Of a DNA stretch of 64,000 bases, positions 1 to 8,307 are shown one piece after another. The notes beneath the pieces are model-generated. The model saw nothing but the letters and a program-made list of their open reading frames with translations, had not been told where the DNA came from and did no database searches. The number at the start of each line of letters is the position of its first letter. Position 1 is the stretch's first letter. The stretch comes from Cohnella endophytica (GTDB lineage Bacteria; Bacillota; Bacilli; Paenibacillales; Paenibacillaceae): positions 1 to 64,000 of the forward strand of contig NZ_RBZM01000009.1 of assembly GCF_003628305.1 (NCBI RefSeq), given 5' to 3'. The position numbers and the translations under genes were made by a program.

Positions 1-1551
1 GTCACCGTTACGCTGTCAGTCGTATCCGTCGCCGTGTACGTCACCGCTTCCGCTTTCACGCTTGTCACCGTGAACGTCGCCACGCCGCTCGCGTTCGTCG
101 TTCCTTGCGTCGTCGTTGTCGTCGAGCTGCCTGTTCCTTGTGCCAGACTCACCGCTTTACCGCTCACGGCGTTACCGTTCGCGTCCTTCAGCGTCACCGT
201 CACAACCGCGCTGTCCGTTCCGTCCGCTGTTACGGTCGCTTTAGACGCCGTTATCGTAGATACCGATGCGCTGACTGCTCCCGGTACGAACGTCACGCTC
301 GCCTTCTGTGTTACTGTCACGCTGTCCGCTGTTACGGCTGCTGTATACGTCACTGCCTCTGTCTTCGTACTCTTCACCGTAAACGTCGCCACACCGCTCG
401 CGTTCGTTGTCCCTTGCGTCACGGTGATCGTCGAGCCGCCTGTTCCTTGCGTCAGGCTTACCGCTCGTCCGCTGATCAGGTTATCGTTGGCGTCCTTCAA
501 CGTCACCGTGATGACCGATGTATCCGTATCATCAGCAGCTACATTCGCCTTCGACGCCGTTACCGTCGATTTCGACGCGTTTGCCGCCCCCGGCTGGAAC
601 GTTACGATCGCCGTTGGTGTCACCGTTACGCTGTCAGTCGTATCCGTCGCCGTGTACGTCACCGCTTCCGCTTTCACGCTTGTCACCGTGAACGTCGCCA
701 CGCCGCTCGCGTTCGTCGTTCCTTGCGTCGTCGTTGTCGTCGAGCCGCCCGTGCCTTGTGCCAGACTCACCGCTTTACCGCTTATCGGATTGCTGTTTGC
801 ATCCTTTAGCGTCACCGTTACAACCGAGCTGTCCGTACCATCTGCTACCACTGTCGCTTTAGACGCCGTTACCGTCGATTTCGATGCGCTGACGGCTCCC
901 GGTACGAACGTCACGCTCGCCTTCTGCGTTACTGTCACGCTGTCCGCTGTTACGGCTGCTGTATACGTCACCGATTCCGCCTTTGTACTCTTCACCGTAA
1001 ACGTCGCCACGCCGCTCGCGTTCGTTGTCCCTTGCGTCGGCGTGATCGTCGAACTGCTGCCAGCGCTTGGCGTCAGGTCCACCACTTTGCCGCTGAGCGG
1101 GCCATCGTTTGCATCCTTAAGCGTTACCGTGATGACCGACGTATCCGATCCATCAGCAGCTACGCTTGCCTTTGACGCCGTTACCGTCGATTTTGACGCG
1201 CTTGGGGTAGAAGGTTGGAATGTCACGCTTGCCGTCTGCGACACCGTTACGCTATCCGCTGCTACCGATGCCGTGTATGTCACCGTTTCAGCTTGCGTGT
1301 TCTTCACTGTGAACGTCGCTACACCGCTCGCGTTCGTTGTCCCTTGCGTCGCTGTGATCGTCGAGCTGCCCGTTCCTTGCGACAAGTTCACTGTTTTCCC
1401 GCTGAGCAAACCACCGCTCGCGTCCTTCAGCGTCACTGTAATCGTCGATGAATCTATGCCGTCTGCCATTACTGTTGTCTTCGAGGGTGTAACACTCGAT
1501 TGCAAAGCGTCCGTTTTAGAAGCAACTTCATTAAGAGTAGGATTGTTAAAA
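1..1551 (-). repeat. 309-bp in-frame tandem repeats encoding Ig-like domains
   Basis: The motif GTYACYGTYACGCT recurs at 1, 310, 619 and 928, exactly 309 bp apart, and again at 1240 after a 312-bp unit carrying one extra codon. Units 1 and 3 (1-123 and 619-741) are identical over more than 120 bp, while neighbouring units differ more. This points to duplication of a 618-bp dimer. The array continues off the left edge. Confidence 0.9.
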
Positions 1552-2102
1552 AAAATCTGAATTTGTTCTGAAGATTGTGCAACAGACCCGACTCCTGTAA
1601 GCAAAAACCTTGCTTTCTGCCCGGCTTTCCCGGCAACCGCACTTGTGACATTGATTTTCACAACATCGTTGAGACTAACGTTGTCCTGAAATCCTTGCAA
1701 CACATACAGCGACGTATTCCCTAATTCATTTGTACGAGGCCAACCAGTATCACCATCTGCGAAAACAGGAATCTTACTGCCTTTATACTCATAAACATTT
1801 ACAATCTTCTGAAGCGCATTGTTATTAGTGGAAATACCCGTAATTTTAAATTGCATCTCAACTTCATTTCCGGCGGCTGGATAACCTGCCGGAATATTAT
1901 ACTCCACAAAAACATGAAATTCCTTACCTTGACCGCCATCGAAGCCTACCCCGATATATGAATCATCATACCCGTAAGCGAAATCGTGCGAGGCAATAGC
2001 CGCAGGGCTTATGGGAGCAGCAAGCGCAGATGGAACGAATACAACTAAATTCGCTCCCAATAGAAATGCAAGAAATAATAAAGCCGCGCGTTTTAGTAAC
2101 AT
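1..2102 (-). CDS. Secreted Ig-like (Big_1/invasin-type) repeat protein, C-terminus off the window
   Basis: The minus frame is open from an ATG at 2102 to the window edge, so the gene is partial. An AAAGGTGG ribosome-binding site lies 7 nt upstream. The product starts with a classic signal peptide (MLLKRAALLFLAFLLG, ending near ALAAP). A beta-rich region of about 160 residues follows, with a DNRLRE/CBM96-like flavour (FVEYNIPAG, VKINVTSAV, ARFLLTG). From about residue 185 there are at least five tandem domains of 103-104 residues, each with a core like ADG-STITVTLKDA-G-L-GK-V-L-G and TT-ASGVATFTV, which fits bacterial Ig-like group 1 or invasin D3 domains. It is probably exported and surface-attached or adhesive; no anchor is visible because the C-terminus is missing. 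The domain type is confident, the function is inferred. Confidence 0.85.
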   Translation of the reverse strand, partial: MLLKRAALLFLAFLLGANLVVFVPSALAAPISPAAIASHDFAYGYDDSYIGVGFDGGQGKEFHVFVEYNIPAGYPAAGNEVEMQFKITGISTNNNALQKIVNVYEYKGSKIPVFADGDTGWPRTNELGNTSLYVLQGFQDNVSLNDVVKINVTSAVAGKAGQKARFLLTGVGSVAQSSEQIQIFFNNPTLNEVASKTDALQSSVTPSKTTVMADGIDSSTITVTLKDASGGLLSGKTVNLSQGTGSSTITATQGTTNASGVATFTVKNTQAETVTYTASVAADSVTVSQTASVTFQPSTPSASKSTVTASKASVAADGSDTSVITVTLKDANDGPLSGKVVDLTPSAGSSSTITPTQGTTNASGVATFTVKSTKAESVTYTAAVTADSVTVTQKASVTFVPGAVSASKSTVTASKATVVADGTDSSVVTVTLKDANSNPISGKAVSLAQGTGGSTTTTTQGTTNASGVATFTVTSVKAEAVTYTATDTTDSVTVTPTAIVTFQPGAANASKSTVTASKANVAADDTDTSVITVTLKDANDNLISGRAVSLTQGTGGSTITVTQGTTNASGVATFTVKSTKTEAVTYTAAVTADSVTVTQKASVTFVPGAVSASVSTITASKATVTADGTDSAVVTVTLKDANGNAVSGKAVSLAQGTGSSTTTTTQGTTNASGVATFTVTSVKAEAVTYTATDTTDSVTV

Positions 2103-2238
2103 CTGAAGTCCACCTTTTCAATATTCATTCGATTCCAAGCACATCTATGTAAACTTGTTGTTGATACACCTTTTTTCTGGCATAACATAGTCCAAGAGCC
2201 ACGTTCCATTTACGTTAACGAATAAGTTACCCTCCGAT

Positions 2239-2289
2239 TTTATCATGGTAGATGGGACCACTTTTGAATTACAAAGAAAACTTTAAGTT
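2239..2289 (-). promoter_or_regulatory. Two-block upstream element, copy A
   Basis: On the minus strand this 51-bp element begins with AACTTAAAGTTTTCTTT, which contains the palindrome AACTT-A-AAGTT, and ends with ATCTACCATGATAAA. Copy B at 2889-2939 has the same two blocks at the same spacing and a mostly different centre. Copy A lies about 135 bp upstream of the start of the Ig-repeat protein. It may be a promoter with an operator; I cannot place the -10 and -35 firmly. Confidence 0.5.
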
Positions 2290-2341
2290 TGCGCCGATGG
2301 GCGAGCTGATCGCCGAGAACCGCAAGCCGAAAGAAGCGTAA
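2252..2341 (+). pseudogene. Short open frame, possible 3' remnant of an unknown gene
   Basis: A 29-codon frame runs from an ATG inside the copy A element to TAA at 2339. Its second half (FAPMGELIAENRKPKEA) uses GC-rich codons typical of coding DNA, but there is no ribosome-binding site and no family I recognise. It may be the tail of a deleted gene. Confidence 0.25.
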
Positions 2342-2349
2342 TATTCAAT

Positions 2350-2392
2350 AAAGAAGCCCCCCAAGGAATCTCCGATTGCTTCGGGGGAGCTT
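2350..2392 (-). terminator. Intrinsic terminator after the pectinesterase remnant
   Basis: On the minus strand, AAGCTCCCCC pairs with GGGGGGCTT across a loop of about 20 nt, followed by CTTTATT. Confidence 0.65.
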
Positions 2393-2472
2393 CGATGTCG
2401 CGAACGCCGACTCTCGGGAACTGAACCTCTTGAGGATCATACGCTTAATTCTATTTGCGACGGATCGCGCGG

Positions 2473-2780
2473 TTAAACCAAATCCTCCTGCGCGTGGTTC
2501 GCGATGGTGATGTTCTCGCCATGAAATCCCGAGGAGGTGCCAAGCGTATACCAGCTGCCGTTCGCGCCTAAGCCGGTCGCGCCCCTCTCGCCGCGGTTGC
2601 CCGCGATAATCGCGTCTGTAGCATTCCCGGTAAGGCCGATGAAAGAGATGTTTCGCCCAAGATGCTGAGACCGATATTCGGAGCTTCAATTACGCCGCCT
2701 TCCCTATACGTCAAGTTCCGTCCAGTACACGCCGGGGGCAATGTATACGTCGCGCCCGTTGGCAGCGTCAGATCGCGCAT
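2473..2780 (-). pseudogene. Pectinesterase-like pseudogene fragment
   Basis: No single frame is intact, but pieces of a pectinesterase N-terminal half can be read by shifting frame. DVYIAPGVYWTELDV is in one frame, EGGVIEAPNIGLSILGE in a second, and ISFIGLTGNATDAIIAGN plus GSWYTLGTSSGFHGENITI in a third, ending at TAA 2473. The order and spacing match the strand pattern GxY-E-V…LLGEG…T-I-GN…F-ENITF-N of PF01095. At least two frameshifts and an early stop make it non-functional, and the downstream half with the catalytic aspartates is gone. The family is inferred from motifs only. Confidence 0.6.
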
Positions 2781-2888
2781 TCACGCCATCCCCCCCCCCT
2801 AATTACAAATGTCGTCACATGCAATGATGCCTTGGACCCCATGACAGCTAGCTTTTCTTCGTCAAAAACCTACAAATCTTACTTCTAA

Positions 2889-2939
2889 TTTATCATGGTA
2901 GATTGCTCCATATATGAAATGTAAAGAAAACTTTAAGTT
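2889..2939 (-). promoter_or_regulatory. Two-block upstream element, copy B
   Basis: This is the same layout as copy A: AACTTAAAGTTTTCTTT, a 19-bp variable centre, then ATCTACCATGATAAA. It lies about 110 bp upstream of the first codon of the pectinesterase remnant. The stretch 2944-3193 between it and rlmD holds no gene I can support. Confidence 0.5.
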
Positions 2940-3193
2940 CCCGCTTGCAATGCACCAAGGCAACCAGCATATATCTTGTCCCCTGATTCGTAACAATTCT
3001 CTCAGGAATGACGGGGTCAGTTTCGTGGGCCAGCCCAATCATAAGATAAACCATATGCAGAACAATCATCACGCTGATGGGGGGGCCTCTTAGCCTCCAC
3101 TTCTTTCGTTCGATCCGGTTGGCGCATAACAAAGAAACCCAAATATTAAATACATTCGGGCTTCAATATACAGGTAAATGCGGCTCCTAACTA

Positions 3194-4765
3194 CTACTTC
3201 CTTACAAGCGACACACAGCACTCCACATGCCCCGTATGAGGGAACATATCCACCGGCTGAACCTCGACCGTACGATAGCCTCCATTCTCGAGCAACCGCA
3301 AATCCCTAGCCAGAGTCGAAGGGTTACAAGAAACGTAGACGATCCGCTCCGGACGGAGCTCTAGCATCGTCTCCAACAAACGCGGGTCGCAGCCCTTGCG
3401 AGGAGGGTCGACGACGATGACGTCGGGCGACACGCCTTCCCGTTGCCACTTCGGCATCACGACTTCGGCTGGGCCGACGGCGAACTCGGCGTTCCGGATG
3501 CCGTTCAGCACGGCATTCCGACGCGCATCTTCGATGGCTTCGGGGACGATCTCGACCCCATACACGCGCGCAGCGTGGCGGGCGAGAAACAGCGAGATCG
3601 TGCCCGCTCCGCAATATGCGTCGACGACGGTTTCTTCGCCGGTCAGCGCCGCGTACTCGACGGCTTTGCCGTACAGCTTCACCGTTTGCTCCGGATTCAC
3701 TTGGAAGAACGAGCGCGGAGAGATCGCGAACTGGATGCCGCCGATCTCGTCGTAGATGACTTCTTCTCCCCACAACACGCGCGTTTCTTCACCGAATACG
3801 ACAGGTGTAATCGCCGTGTTTACGTTCTGGCAGATGCTTACGACACCCGGCACCGATTCGCGAATAAGCGAAACGAGCTCCAACCCGTGCGGAATATCAC
3901 GACCGTTCGTGACGAGCACTACCATCCGATGCCCCGTCGTCCGGGCATGCCGAACGACGACGTGTCGCAGCAGACCGCGTCCGGTCTCGCGATTGTAGGC
4001 GGAGATCGCCAGCAATCTCGCAGCCTCTTTCACCGCGCGAACAAGTTCTTCGTTCTCTTCCTGCTGAATTAGACAACTATCCATCTCTACGATGTCGTTG
4101 CTTCCCATCTCGTAGAAACCGCCGACCAAACGGTCAGCGACGACTCCGATCGGCACTTGCGCTTTGTTCCGATACCGCCAGGGATCGCTCATGCCGATCG
4201 TGGGGTGAACGATTACGGCTGGACGTGCCGACTCCATAGATCCCGACTCTTCCGTCTTACCTGCCAAGCGCGTTTCTCCCTGAACAGAGAGCTTCCCGAT
4301 CCGCGTCAGGTTGTCGACGACATGCTGCCTCTTCCACCGCAGTTGCGCCGCGTAATCCATATGCTGCAGTTGGCAACCTCCGCAGGAATCATAGATCGGG
4401 CAGGGAGGCTCCACCCGAATCGCGGTTTCCGATCCTCCGTCCACTATCTCGCGAACGACCTTCTCCATTCGCGCTTTCCCAAACGACTTGCCTATGCTAA
4501 TGACGACCGCCTGCACCAGTTCCCCGGGTAGAGCGCCACGAACAAAAAGGGTATAGCCGTCGACGCGGCCTACCCCTTCTCCATCGTGCGTGAGCCCGAC
4601 GATCTCGCAGGTTACTCGCTCCCCGGCGGAGACGGGTACCCCTTTCAGAGTCGTACGTTCATTCTCTCTCGAATTCTCGCTAGCTCTTGTATTCGATCTT
4701 CCATTAGATCCTGCCTTAGATCTTCCATTCGATTTCCCATTCAACCTCGACTTCACTCCGCTCAT
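3194..4765 (-). CDS. rlmD: 23S rRNA (uracil-C5)-methyltransferase, RlmD/RumA family
   Basis: This enzyme makes 5-methyluridine in 23S rRNA using S-adenosylmethionine. From the chosen start the protein is 523 residues. It has a TRAM RNA-binding domain (about 43-105), a Cys cluster for the [4Fe-4S] centre (C122, C128, C131 in CPIYDSCGGC), a Rossmann methyltransferase motif I (VVDAYCGAGTISLFLA), the DPPRKG motif and the catalytic cysteine in VSCNPSTLARDL. The start at 4765 is chosen because its ATG overlaps the stop of the lipid kinase as ATGA; a longer frame begins at 4867. Residues 8-38 are an unusual low-complexity stretch rich in Asn, Gly, Arg and Ser that precedes the TRAM domain. In Bacilli one enzyme of this family can modify two sites (RlmCD), so the exact target uridine is open. 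Confidence 0.92.
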   Translation of the reverse strand: MSGVKSRLNGKSNGRSKAGSNGRSNTRASENSRENERTTLKGVPVSAGERVTCEIVGLTHDGEGVGRVDGYTLFVRGALPGELVQAVVISIGKSFGKARMEKVVREIVDGGSETAIRVEPPCPIYDSCGGCQLQHMDYAAQLRWKRQHVVDNLTRIGKLSVQGETRLAGKTEESGSMESARPAVIVHPTIGMSDPWRYRNKAQVPIGVVADRLVGGFYEMGSNDIVEMDSCLIQQEENEELVRAVKEAARLLAISAYNRETGRGLLRHVVVRHARTTGHRMVVLVTNGRDIPHGLELVSLIRESVPGVVSICQNVNTAITPVVFGEETRVLWGEEVIYDEIGGIQFAISPRSFFQVNPEQTVKLYGKAVEYAALTGEETVVDAYCGAGTISLFLARHAARVYGVEIVPEAIEDARRNAVLNGIRNAEFAVGPAEVVMPKWQREGVSPDVIVVDPPRKGCDPRLLETMLELRPERIVYVSCNPSTLARDLRLLENGGYRTVEVQPVDMFPHTGHVECCVSLVRK

Positions 4766-5712
4766 AACATCAACGCCCGATTCGGGCCGCCGTTTTTCCG
4801 ATAGGACGATACGCCAAGCTCGTCTACGATGACCTGCAGATGCGCGGGCAAGATCGAGAATTCGCATGGCAGCGTCCCGCCGAATTCCCCGTCCAGATTC
4901 AACTGAACGCGGTCATTCGTCTCAACCACGATTCGCTTGCTCTGGAAATGAAGAAAGTGCTGATCGTTCGTGATCAGCTCGCCGCGCATGACCATCGTGG
5001 CGATGCGGAGAAACTCCGCCAAGTTACACTTGCGCAAGGCTAGCACGTCGAACACCCCGTCGCTCGTGCTGGCGTTCGGAGCAAGCCGATCGAATCCCGC
5101 CACGGAATTGCTGTTCGCGATCAAGAAAAGCATGAATTCCTCTTCGAATTCCCCGACGCCTTCCGCCGAGATTTTCATATGGGTTGGATGAAGACGCGTG
5201 ATCTTCTCCAATCCCTTCATATAATAGGCAAGCTGTCCGACCATCGTCTTCAGCTTGCTCGGTACTTCATAGGTCAATTCGGTTAACGAGCCGCCGCCGG
5301 CGATGTTAATGAAGTAGCTGTCGTTCGCGCGGCCGACGTCCACCGGGGTCGTGAATCGCTTCGTGATCAGATCGCATGCGTGCTCCCACTTGCGCGGAAT
5401 CCCATGCGCGCGCGCGAAATCGTTCGTCGTGCCAAGAGGCAGAATTCCTAGCGAAGGTCTGCGTTCGTGGCCGGCCATTCCGCTTACGATCTCGTTCAGC
5501 GTACCGTCCCCGCCCGCCGAAATGATCATGTCGAAACCGCGCTCGACGGCCTCCGAAGCGGCTTTCGTCGCGTCTCCCTTGCATTCCGTAGCATGACAAG
5601 ACGTCTCGATGCCCCCGCGTTCCAACCGTTGCAGGATCGCCGATAACTTACGTTTGACTTCCTCGCGACCGGAAGTCGGGTTATAGATTAATCTAGCTCG
5701 AATCGTATCCAA
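4762..5712 (-). CDS. Diacylglycerol kinase / YegS-type lipid kinase
   Basis: A cytosolic or membrane-associated lipid kinase, 316 residues. The N-terminal catalytic domain has NPTSG near residue 10, the nucleotide-binding GGDGT (in ISAGGDGTLNEIV, about residue 68) and LGTTNDFARA, all marks of the DAGK_cat/YegS/BmrU family. The C-terminal beta-sandwich ends in ILPAHLQVIV. It probably returns diacylglycerol to phosphatidic acid, as DgkB does in Bacilli. A TTG start at 5712 is chosen: it follows AGAGGGG by 7 nt and gives MDTIRARLIYNP, the usual N-terminus; the longer frame runs back into the upstream gene. It is co-oriented with rlmD and overlaps it by 4 bp. Confidence 0.85.
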   Translation of the reverse strand: MDTIRARLIYNPTSGREEVKRKLSAILQRLERGGIETSCHATECKGDATKAASEAVERGFDMIISAGGDGTLNEIVSGMAGHERRPSLGILPLGTTNDFARAHGIPRKWEHACDLITKRFTTPVDVGRANDSYFINIAGGGSLTELTYEVPSKLKTMVGQLAYYMKGLEKITRLHPTHMKISAEGVGEFEEEFMLFLIANSNSVAGFDRLAPNASTSDGVFDVLALRKCNLAEFLRIATMVMRGELITNDQHFLHFQSKRIVVETNDRVQLNLDGEFGGTLPCEFSILPAHLQVIVDELGVSSYRKNGGPNRALML

Positions 5713-5735
5713 CCGAATCCCCTCTTCATCTCTGT

Positions 5736-6530
5736 TCAATCGCCTATGCCTTCCGACCATTCCCGCGCCTGCCGGACAATCCAATCCGCGACGCTAGGAT
5801 GCGGCATAAGCGCGCTTCCCAAGTAACGGCATTCCTTCGCTAAGCCTGAGCTTTCCAACCGCTTAGGAACGACTTCCTTAGTAAAATAACCAACGCTTAA
5901 GAATAAGGCCATCACCAACACTTGACGGTCCGGATAGTCGGCCTTTAACAGCTCCAACTTCTTTTGTACCTGGTTCGGAAGCAAAAGTGCCGTTGAGCAG
6001 GCCTCATATCCTCCAACCTTCATTACCTCGAACGCGATTGCGTCAAGTCCCCGTTCCCAGGCTTCTCGGAAACCCGCCTCATCGCTCCCATGACCGACGA
6101 GGAGCACGCTTTCCCGAGACGTATCCACCGACATTTCATTTAATCTATCCAATACGATTGTTATTAACTCCGGAGCATCGTCCATTGGCTGACCATAAGT
6201 AAGCTTGAGCTTCCCGGATATCCGAAGCTTCTCTAGCTCCGTCTCCGTTCCGGGTTCCGGATAGGCTCCCAGCGCCCACCCGATCTCGTCCACATGCGTA
6301 CTGCCCGACGATACGAACAGCGGCAACGCGAATACGTGCGTAACGCCTTCGTTGACCAGCCTGTCTAGGCCATCCTGAATGAGCCGACCTTCCACTAATT
6401 CAAGGAACGCGGCTTCGACGAGGATGGCGGATCCGAGTCTGACACGTACGGTCTCGATCGTCTCATCCACGAGAGTTACCCAGCCTGCGTCTTTTGATCC
6501 ATGACTTATCACAAGAAGGCCTAGCTTCAT
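5736..6530 (-). CDS. CbiX/SirB-family chelatase (sirohydrochlorin chelatase-like)
   Basis: 264 residues, with two halves that each look like a CbiX repeat: KLGLLVISHGSKD at the N-terminus and ESVLLVGHGSDEAG near residue 150. The HGS histidines are the predicted metal and tetrapyrrole ligands. Such enzymes insert cobalt, iron or nickel into sirohydrochlorin-type tetrapyrroles; the metal cannot be told from sequence. The ATG at 6530 is preferred because GAAAGGGG lies just upstream; an alternative TTG start 21 nt earlier has no site. No other cobalamin or siroheme genes are nearby. The lipid kinase follows after 23 nt, so the two are probably co-transcribed. Confidence 0.8.
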   Translation of the reverse strand: MKLGLLVISHGSKDAGWVTLVDETIETVRVRLGSAILVEAAFLELVEGRLIQDGLDRLVNEGVTHVFALPLFVSSGSTHVDEIGWALGAYPEPGTETELEKLRISGKLKLTYGQPMDDAPELITIVLDRLNEMSVDTSRESVLLVGHGSDEAGFREAWERGLDAIAFEVMKVGGYEACSTALLLPNQVQKKLELLKADYPDRQVLVMALFLSVGYFTKEVVPKRLESSGLAKECRYLGSALMPHPSVADWIVRQAREWSEGIGD

Positions 6531-6648
6531 GAACGAGCTTGCCCCTTTCAATGCCGTCTACTACACATCATCTTATCATGCTAGCGAAACGTAAAGCCAA
6601 TGTCAACGCCGACAATCGTTCGAACAATTCGATTGCTCCGCCTAAAGA

Positions 6649-6677
6649 AAAGACCGTCAGACCAGAGGTCTGACGGT
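6649..6677 (-). terminator. Intrinsic terminator of the sugar transporter operon
   Basis: On the minus strand a perfect 11-bp stem (ACCGTCAGACC / GGTCTGACGGT) with a 3-nt loop is followed by CTTTTC, 27 nt after the stop codon of the binding protein. Confidence 0.9.
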
Positions 6678-6703
6678 TGACTTACGATTGATTTAGAAGC
6701 GGA

Positions 6704-8209
6704 TTATTTCTTCGCAGCCAAGAATGCGTTCAATTGTTTTTGTTTCTCTGCAAGCACTTTATCCAGTCCGTTCGCTTGCTCTTTTTTCTGGAATTCCGCC
6801 GCTTTGGACGGGTCGATCGATCCTGTCTCTAATCCGGCGATATATTTGCTGCGAACGGTAACGAGCGCGGCCACTTGCGATTTTACGGGTTGAGCGTTAA
6901 AAGTGAAGCCCAGTGCCGGAGACAATTTAGCGCCTCTGTTGAAGTTTTTGAATTGCGCCCATTTGTTCGAAGCTTCCGTATCCCATACGTAGTTCAGGAA
7001 TTGGTTACCGAACATCCAAGTTGCGCCTGGGTTGTAGTTCGCTGCGCTTGGGCCTGCTTTGATGATCTCGCTGGACACTTTTACGTAGTGCTCGCCTTCG
7101 ATACCGAAGTTGAGCAGGTTGTTCAAGTATTTGTCGGAGTGAAGCAAGTTAATGAACATCATGGCGCGAGCCGGATCTTTGGACGTCGAGGAAATACCGA
7201 GCATGGAACCCGCTGTTTCACCGGTCGATACGGTACGATCGGTCATGTTGATTTGTTTCAGCTTGCCTGCCAAACCTGCAGCAAGAGCTGTTTCGGCGTC
7301 TTTACCCGGTTTCAAGGAAGCGGTAATCATGAAGACATTGCCTTTTTTCAATGCGTCTTGACCGGACAATTGCGTTGTCGCCGCATCTTTGTTGATATAA
7401 CCTTTTTTGAAGAATGAGCGCGTAAGAGCCAGTTGATCCATATACTGCTTGTCGTCGAATCTCGTAATGACTTTCGTGCTCGTGCCGTCTTTACGGATTA
7501 GACCTTCAATCGTCGTGTCGCCAAGGAAATCTTCTTGAATGAAATAGTGAGCGTTGAAGTTATCGCCGTCGCGAAGGAACAGCGGGGTCATTCCAGGTTG
7601 TTTCGCTTTAACCGTAGCCAGGATCGGATCGAGATCGGCGACTGTCTTAACGGCATTCAGCTTAGCGGTCAATCCAAGCTTGTCGGCGATGTCTTTGCGA
7701 TAGATAACGCCGCCTTGCGCAGCCAGTTCTTTGTTCGTAGGTACGCCGTAGTTATGGCCGTTTACTTTGGCGCCCGCCAAGAAAGCAGGATCAAGGGATT
7801 TCGTGATATCTTTGCCGTATTGCGCCAGCAGGTTGCCTGCAGGACCGCTTGCATCGTCGAGCGCCAGGAACACGTTCTTGGCTACGTCGTTGGCATGGCC
7901 GTTCCATTGGGCCGTGAAAATAATGTCCATCGGCTCGCGGCTTGCTTTAAGCAGGTTCATTTTGCTGTCCCATTGTCCCCAATCGATCGGTTGCAGGTCG
8001 ATGGTCGCATTGATTTTCGTTTTCAAGTACTCGTTAATTTTGGCTTCGATCTTAGCTTCGTCTTTCGCCGGTGTACCCGGATAGTAGAAAGATAATTTGT
8101 ATTCCGGAAGCGAGGAAGCAGCGTTCGATACGGAAAACGTCGGTAGGAGCAAGGATGCTCCCATTATGACGGCCAAACTTTTTCTAAACTTGATTTTCCC
8201 TTTTAACAT
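6704..8209 (-). CDS. Extracellular sugar-binding protein (DUF3502 type) of an ABC importer
   Basis: 501 residues. A signal peptide (MLKGKIKFRKSLAVIMGASL…SNAASS) leads into a type 1 substrate-binding fold. The C-terminal domain (about 430-501, GFTFNAQPVKSQVAAL…) matches DUF3502, found in LplA/YtcQ-like proteins for oligosaccharides. It is the last gene after two matching permeases and a YesMN system, which is the usual Paenibacillus arrangement. The signal peptide lacks the lipobox cysteine normally seen in Gram-positive binding proteins, so membrane anchoring is not explained. No ATPase is encoded here; a shared MsmX-like ATPase elsewhere is expected. Confidence 0.88.
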   Translation of the reverse strand: MLKGKIKFRKSLAVIMGASLLLPTFSVSNAASSLPEYKLSFYYPGTPAKDEAKIEAKINEYLKTKINATIDLQPIDWGQWDSKMNLLKASREPMDIIFTAQWNGHANDVAKNVFLALDDASGPAGNLLAQYGKDITKSLDPAFLAGAKVNGHNYGVPTNKELAAQGGVIYRKDIADKLGLTAKLNAVKTVADLDPILATVKAKQPGMTPLFLRDGDNFNAHYFIQEDFLGDTTIEGLIRKDGTSTKVITRFDDKQYMDQLALTRSFFKKGYINKDAATTQLSGQDALKKGNVFMITASLKPGKDAETALAAGLAGKLKQINMTDRTVSTGETAGSMLGISSTSKDPARAMMFINLLHSDKYLNNLLNFGIEGEHYVKVSSEIIKAGPSAANYNPGATWMFGNQFLNYVWDTEASNKWAQFKNFNRGAKLSPALGFTFNAQPVKSQVAALVTVRSKYIAGLETGSIDPSKAAEFQKKEQANGLDKVLAEKQKQLNAFLAAKK

Positions 8210-8307
8210 GCGGTATTGCCTCCCTTTTCAGATAGGTGCGAATGTATACTCAACCGGCCGGTAACCGGATCGAGCCGAACATAGTGTGACGCTAATCCCT
8301 CGGTTGG

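Noticed and set aside
34..1560. 508-residue plus-strand frame with repeated Val/Thr-rich segments
   Set aside because: It is antisense to the Ig-repeat gene. The minus frame has a signal peptide, ribosome-binding site and recognisable domains; the plus frame stays open only because of repetitive codon use.
2893..3132. 79-codon minus-strand frame before the pectinesterase remnant
   Set aside because: No ribosome-binding site, no family, and it runs into the copy B regulatory element.
3443..4072. 209-codon plus-strand frame inside rlmD
   Set aside because: Antisense shadow of a confidently identified gene; Arg/Asp-rich composition typical of reverse frames in GC-rich DNA.
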